Below, piece by piece: positions 13,508 through 15,044 of a DNA stretch of 15,044 nt (positions within the stretch are counted from its first letter, which is position 1; each line of letters opens with the position of its first letter). The stretch is taken from NCBI GenBank assembly GCA_029009035.1, contig JAQXJQ010000204.1, positions 1 through 15,044 of the forward strand. Reading direction: 5' to 3'. The stretch comes from Oscillospiraceae bacterium (GTDB lineage Bacteria > Bacillota > Clostridia > Oscillospirales > Oscillospiraceae). Under the pieces are notes generated by a model. It was not told where the DNA came from. It did not search any database and saw nothing but the letters and a program-made list of their open reading frames with translations. Made by a program: the position numbers and the translations under genes.

Positions 13508-14209
13508 TTACAGCGGGGACTTCTGCATCTTTGCCCAGCGGCGGGGGTACTGCCGGGGGGTGGGGGAGACCTTCTCGATGACCACCACCCGGTGGCGCAC
13601 ATCGGTGTGGGGGATGGCGTAGTCATGGCAGCCTGCCAGCTTGCCGCCCAGGGTCCGGATGGCGGCGTCCGCCCGGGCCAGCTCCTCGCCGCAATCCACG
13701 CTCTTCATGGCCAGAAAGCGGCCCCCCACCTTCACAAAGGGGAGGCACATCTCGCACAAAAGCCGCAAATCGGCCACGGCGCGGGCGGTGGCGAAGTCGA
13801 ACTGCTCCCGGTACGCGCTGTCCAGCCCCAATTCCTCCGCTCTGCCGTGGATGGCGGTCACCCCGTCCGCCCCAAGCTGGGGGGCGATGGCGGTGAGCCA
13901 GTCCAGCCGCTTTTGCAGGCCGTCCAGCAGGGTGAGGGAGAGGGTGGGGCAGAGGAGCTTGAGCACCATGCCGGGAAAGCCCGCGCCGGTGCCCACGTCG
14001 ATGAGGGTCTTGCCCTGGAGCCGGGCGCAGTCCGGCAGGGCGGCGCAGTCCAGCATGTGCAGGGTGGCCACATCGTGGGGGTCGGTGATGGCGGTGAGGT
14101 TCATCACCCGGTTCTGTTCTATGAGCAATTCGCCGTAGCGCGCCAGGGCGGGGGCTGCGGCGCTGCTCAGGCCGTATTCGGCCAGCCCGGAGGCAATGAG
14201 CTGTTCCAT
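13508..14209 (-). CDS. rsmG: 16S rRNA (guanine-N7) methyltransferase RsmG
   Basis: Methylates N7 of G527 in 16S rRNA using S-adenosylmethionine; loss is linked to low-level streptomycin resistance. The ATG at 14209 has GGGAGG 5 nt upstream, located inside the end of the preceding gene; 233 aa. Visible features are NRVMNLTAI (33-41), motif I DVGTGAGFPG (71-80) for SAM binding, DGLQKRLDWL (96-105) and FDFATARAVADLRLLCEMCLPFVKVGG (137-163). In many Firmicutes rsmG follows mnmG; here it follows a small membrane protein and precedes minD. Stop-to-start spacing with the upstream gene is 1 nt, so translation is probably coupled. Confidence 0.95.
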   Translation of the reverse strand: MEQLIASGLAEYGLSSAAAPALARYGELLIEQNRVMNLTAITDPHDVATLHMLDCAALPDCARLQGKTLIDVGTGAGFPGMVLKLLCPTLSLTLLDGLQKRLDWLTAIAPQLGADGVTAIHGRAEELGLDSAYREQFDFATARAVADLRLLCEMCLPFVKVGGRFLAMKSVDCGEELARADAAIRTLGGKLAGCHDYAIPHTDVRHRVVVIEKVSPTPRQYPRRWAKMQKSPL

Positions 14210-14210
14210 A

Positions 14211-14552
14211 TTAACCTCCCAGGGCGGCTGCCAGCACGGGCACCCCCATCCAGAGGGCGGCTGCGGCCACCACCACACAGAGGAAGGTGATGACCACGGC
14301 GCGGGCCTTGGCCTCGGCGCTTGCCTTTGCCCGGTGAATTTCGATCACCGTGACGGCCACCGCCACGGGCACCAGAAACAGGGGGAAGGTGCCCGCCAGA
14401 GAGCGGTCGGGGCAGAACAGGGAGAAGGTGATGATAAAGAGGAACATGAGCATATAGGCAATGCCCATCCAGGCCGCCGTGCGCTTTTCAAAGCTGGCGG
14501 GGGTGTAGGCGGGCTGCTCCTCCCGGGGGGAGTTTTGGTCCATGTCTGCCAT
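14211..14552 (-). CDS. Small predicted membrane protein, family not recognised
   Basis: 113 aa with a polar N-terminus (MADMDQNSPREEQ...) and three likely membrane segments: about 27-47 (AAWMGIAYMLMFLFIITFSLF), 54-72 (GTFPLFLVPVAVAVTVIEI) and 84-111 (ARAVVITFLCVVVAAAALWMGVPV). The loop between segments two and three is Ala/Lys/Arg-rich and likely cytoplasmic. The first ATG (14552) has only GAGGG 3-4 nt away; the ATG at 14543 is an alternative with better spacing. It begins 6 nt after the mscL stop and ends 1 nt before rsmG, so it is probably co-transcribed and coupled with both. Coding is supported by the tight packing; function is unknown. Confidence 0.75.
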   Translation of the reverse strand: MADMDQNSPREEQPAYTPASFEKRTAAWMGIAYMLMFLFIITFSLFCPDRSLAGTFPLFLVPVAVAVTVIEIHRAKASAEAKARAVVITFLCVVVAAAALWMGVPVLAAALGG

Positions 14553-14558
14553 AGGCCC

Positions 14559-14996
14559 TCAGTTCTTCTTCAGCAGGTCGCGGATCTCGGTGAGCAGCTT
14601 CTCCTCGGCGGAGGGCTCGGGCTCCGGCTCGGGGGCGGGCTCGGGAGCCGGCTCCTCCTTCTTGCGGTGGAGGCTGTTCATGGCCTTGACCATGCAGAAC
14701 ACGGCGAAGGCGATGATGATGAAGTCCAGAATGACGGCGATGGTGTTGCCGAAGTTGACGGCCACCTCGGGGGAGGCGACAGCGCCCTCGGCGTCCAGAA
14801 CGGCCTGCTTCAGAACCAGCTTCCAGTTGCTGAAGTTGACGCCGCCGGTGATCATGGAGATGAGGGGCATGATGATGTCGTTGACGATGGAGGTGGTGAT
14901 CTTGCCGAATGCGCCGCCGATGACAACGCCGACGGCCATATCCAGCACATTGCCGCGCATGGCAAAAGTCCTAAATTCCGCAAAAAACTTCTTCAT
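14559..14996 (-). CDS. mscL: Large-conductance mechanosensitive channel MscL
   Basis: Pressure-release channel that opens under membrane tension during osmotic downshock. AGGAG lies 10 nt before the ATG; 145 aa. The N-terminal helix MKKFFAEFRTFAMRGNVLDMAVGVVIGGAFGKI runs into the pore-lining TM1 (about 15-45). The outer loop (about 46-80) contains GGVNFSNW, and TM2 is about 82-108 (GNTIAVILDFIIIAFAVFCMVKAMN). The Pro/Glu linker PAPEPAPEPEPEP (117-129) precedes the C-terminal helix EEKLLTEIRDLLKKN that forms the cytoplasmic bundle. It appears to head a tight unit with the small membrane protein and rsmG. Its promoter is not clear in the 48 bases left in the window. Confidence 0.96.
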   Translation of the reverse strand: MKKFFAEFRTFAMRGNVLDMAVGVVIGGAFGKITTSIVNDIIMPLISMITGGVNFSNWKLVLKQAVLDAEGAVASPEVAVNFGNTIAVILDFIIIAFAVFCMVKAMNSLHRKKEEPAPEPAPEPEPEPSAEEKLLTEIRDLLKKN

Positions 14997-15044
14997 ATGT
15001 GTCGTTCTCCTACCTGTTAAAAATCAAATTACTGGAAATCGCAG

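Overview
This window looks like the replication-origin neighbourhood of a high-GC clostridium. It is most likely an Oscillospiraceae-type gut Firmicute (Flavonifractor, Lawsonibacter or Oscillibacter-like). That placement is inferred from the gene set (rpmH-rnpA-yidD-yidC-jag, darA, ricT, a T-box), strong AGGAGG-type ribosome binding sites, frequent GTG starts and GC-rich codons. Nearly every base is accounted for by housekeeping genes. I see no IS element, prophage, CRISPR array, tRNA or rRNA.

Layout. (1) 1-2729, minus strand: dnaN (3' end cut by the window edge) and dnaA, separated by a 341-bp oriC with DnaA boxes, a trio-like element and an AT-rich unwinding segment. (2) 2730-3062: divergent promoter region; the rpmH promoter is a perfect consensus (TTGACA, 17 bp, TATAAT). 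(3) 3063-6072, plus strand: rpmH, rnpA, yidD, yidC and jag/khpB, closed by a strong intrinsic terminator. (4) 6209-8650, plus strand: the c-di-AMP receptor gene darA, holB and ricT, as in the Bacillus yaaQ-holB-yaaT order, closed by a terminator shared with convergent aspS. (5) 14996-8658, minus strand: mscL, a small membrane protein, rsmG, minD, an mgsA-like gene, then a T-box leader, hisS and aspS.

How the parts work together. The window joins initiation of replication (DnaA, oriC), the sliding clamp and clamp loader (DnaN, HolB), ribosome and tRNA maturation (L34, RnpA, RsmG), membrane insertion (YidC, YidD, Jag), c-di-AMP sensing, division-site placement (MinD) and tRNA charging. The usual jag-mnmE-mnmG-rsmG-parAB order is broken: darA-holB-ricT follows jag, and rsmG lies on the other strand beside minD.

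I do not see a wholly new system. The observations most worth checking are: an MgsA-family protein that lacks the catalytic Asp and His; a T-box before hisS whose specifier (GAC) and acceptor-binding bases (UGGC) both point to tRNA-Asp rather than tRNA-His; and a DnaA whose DNA-binding signature has His in place of the base-contacting Asp, next to an oriC with mostly TTCCACA-type boxes.
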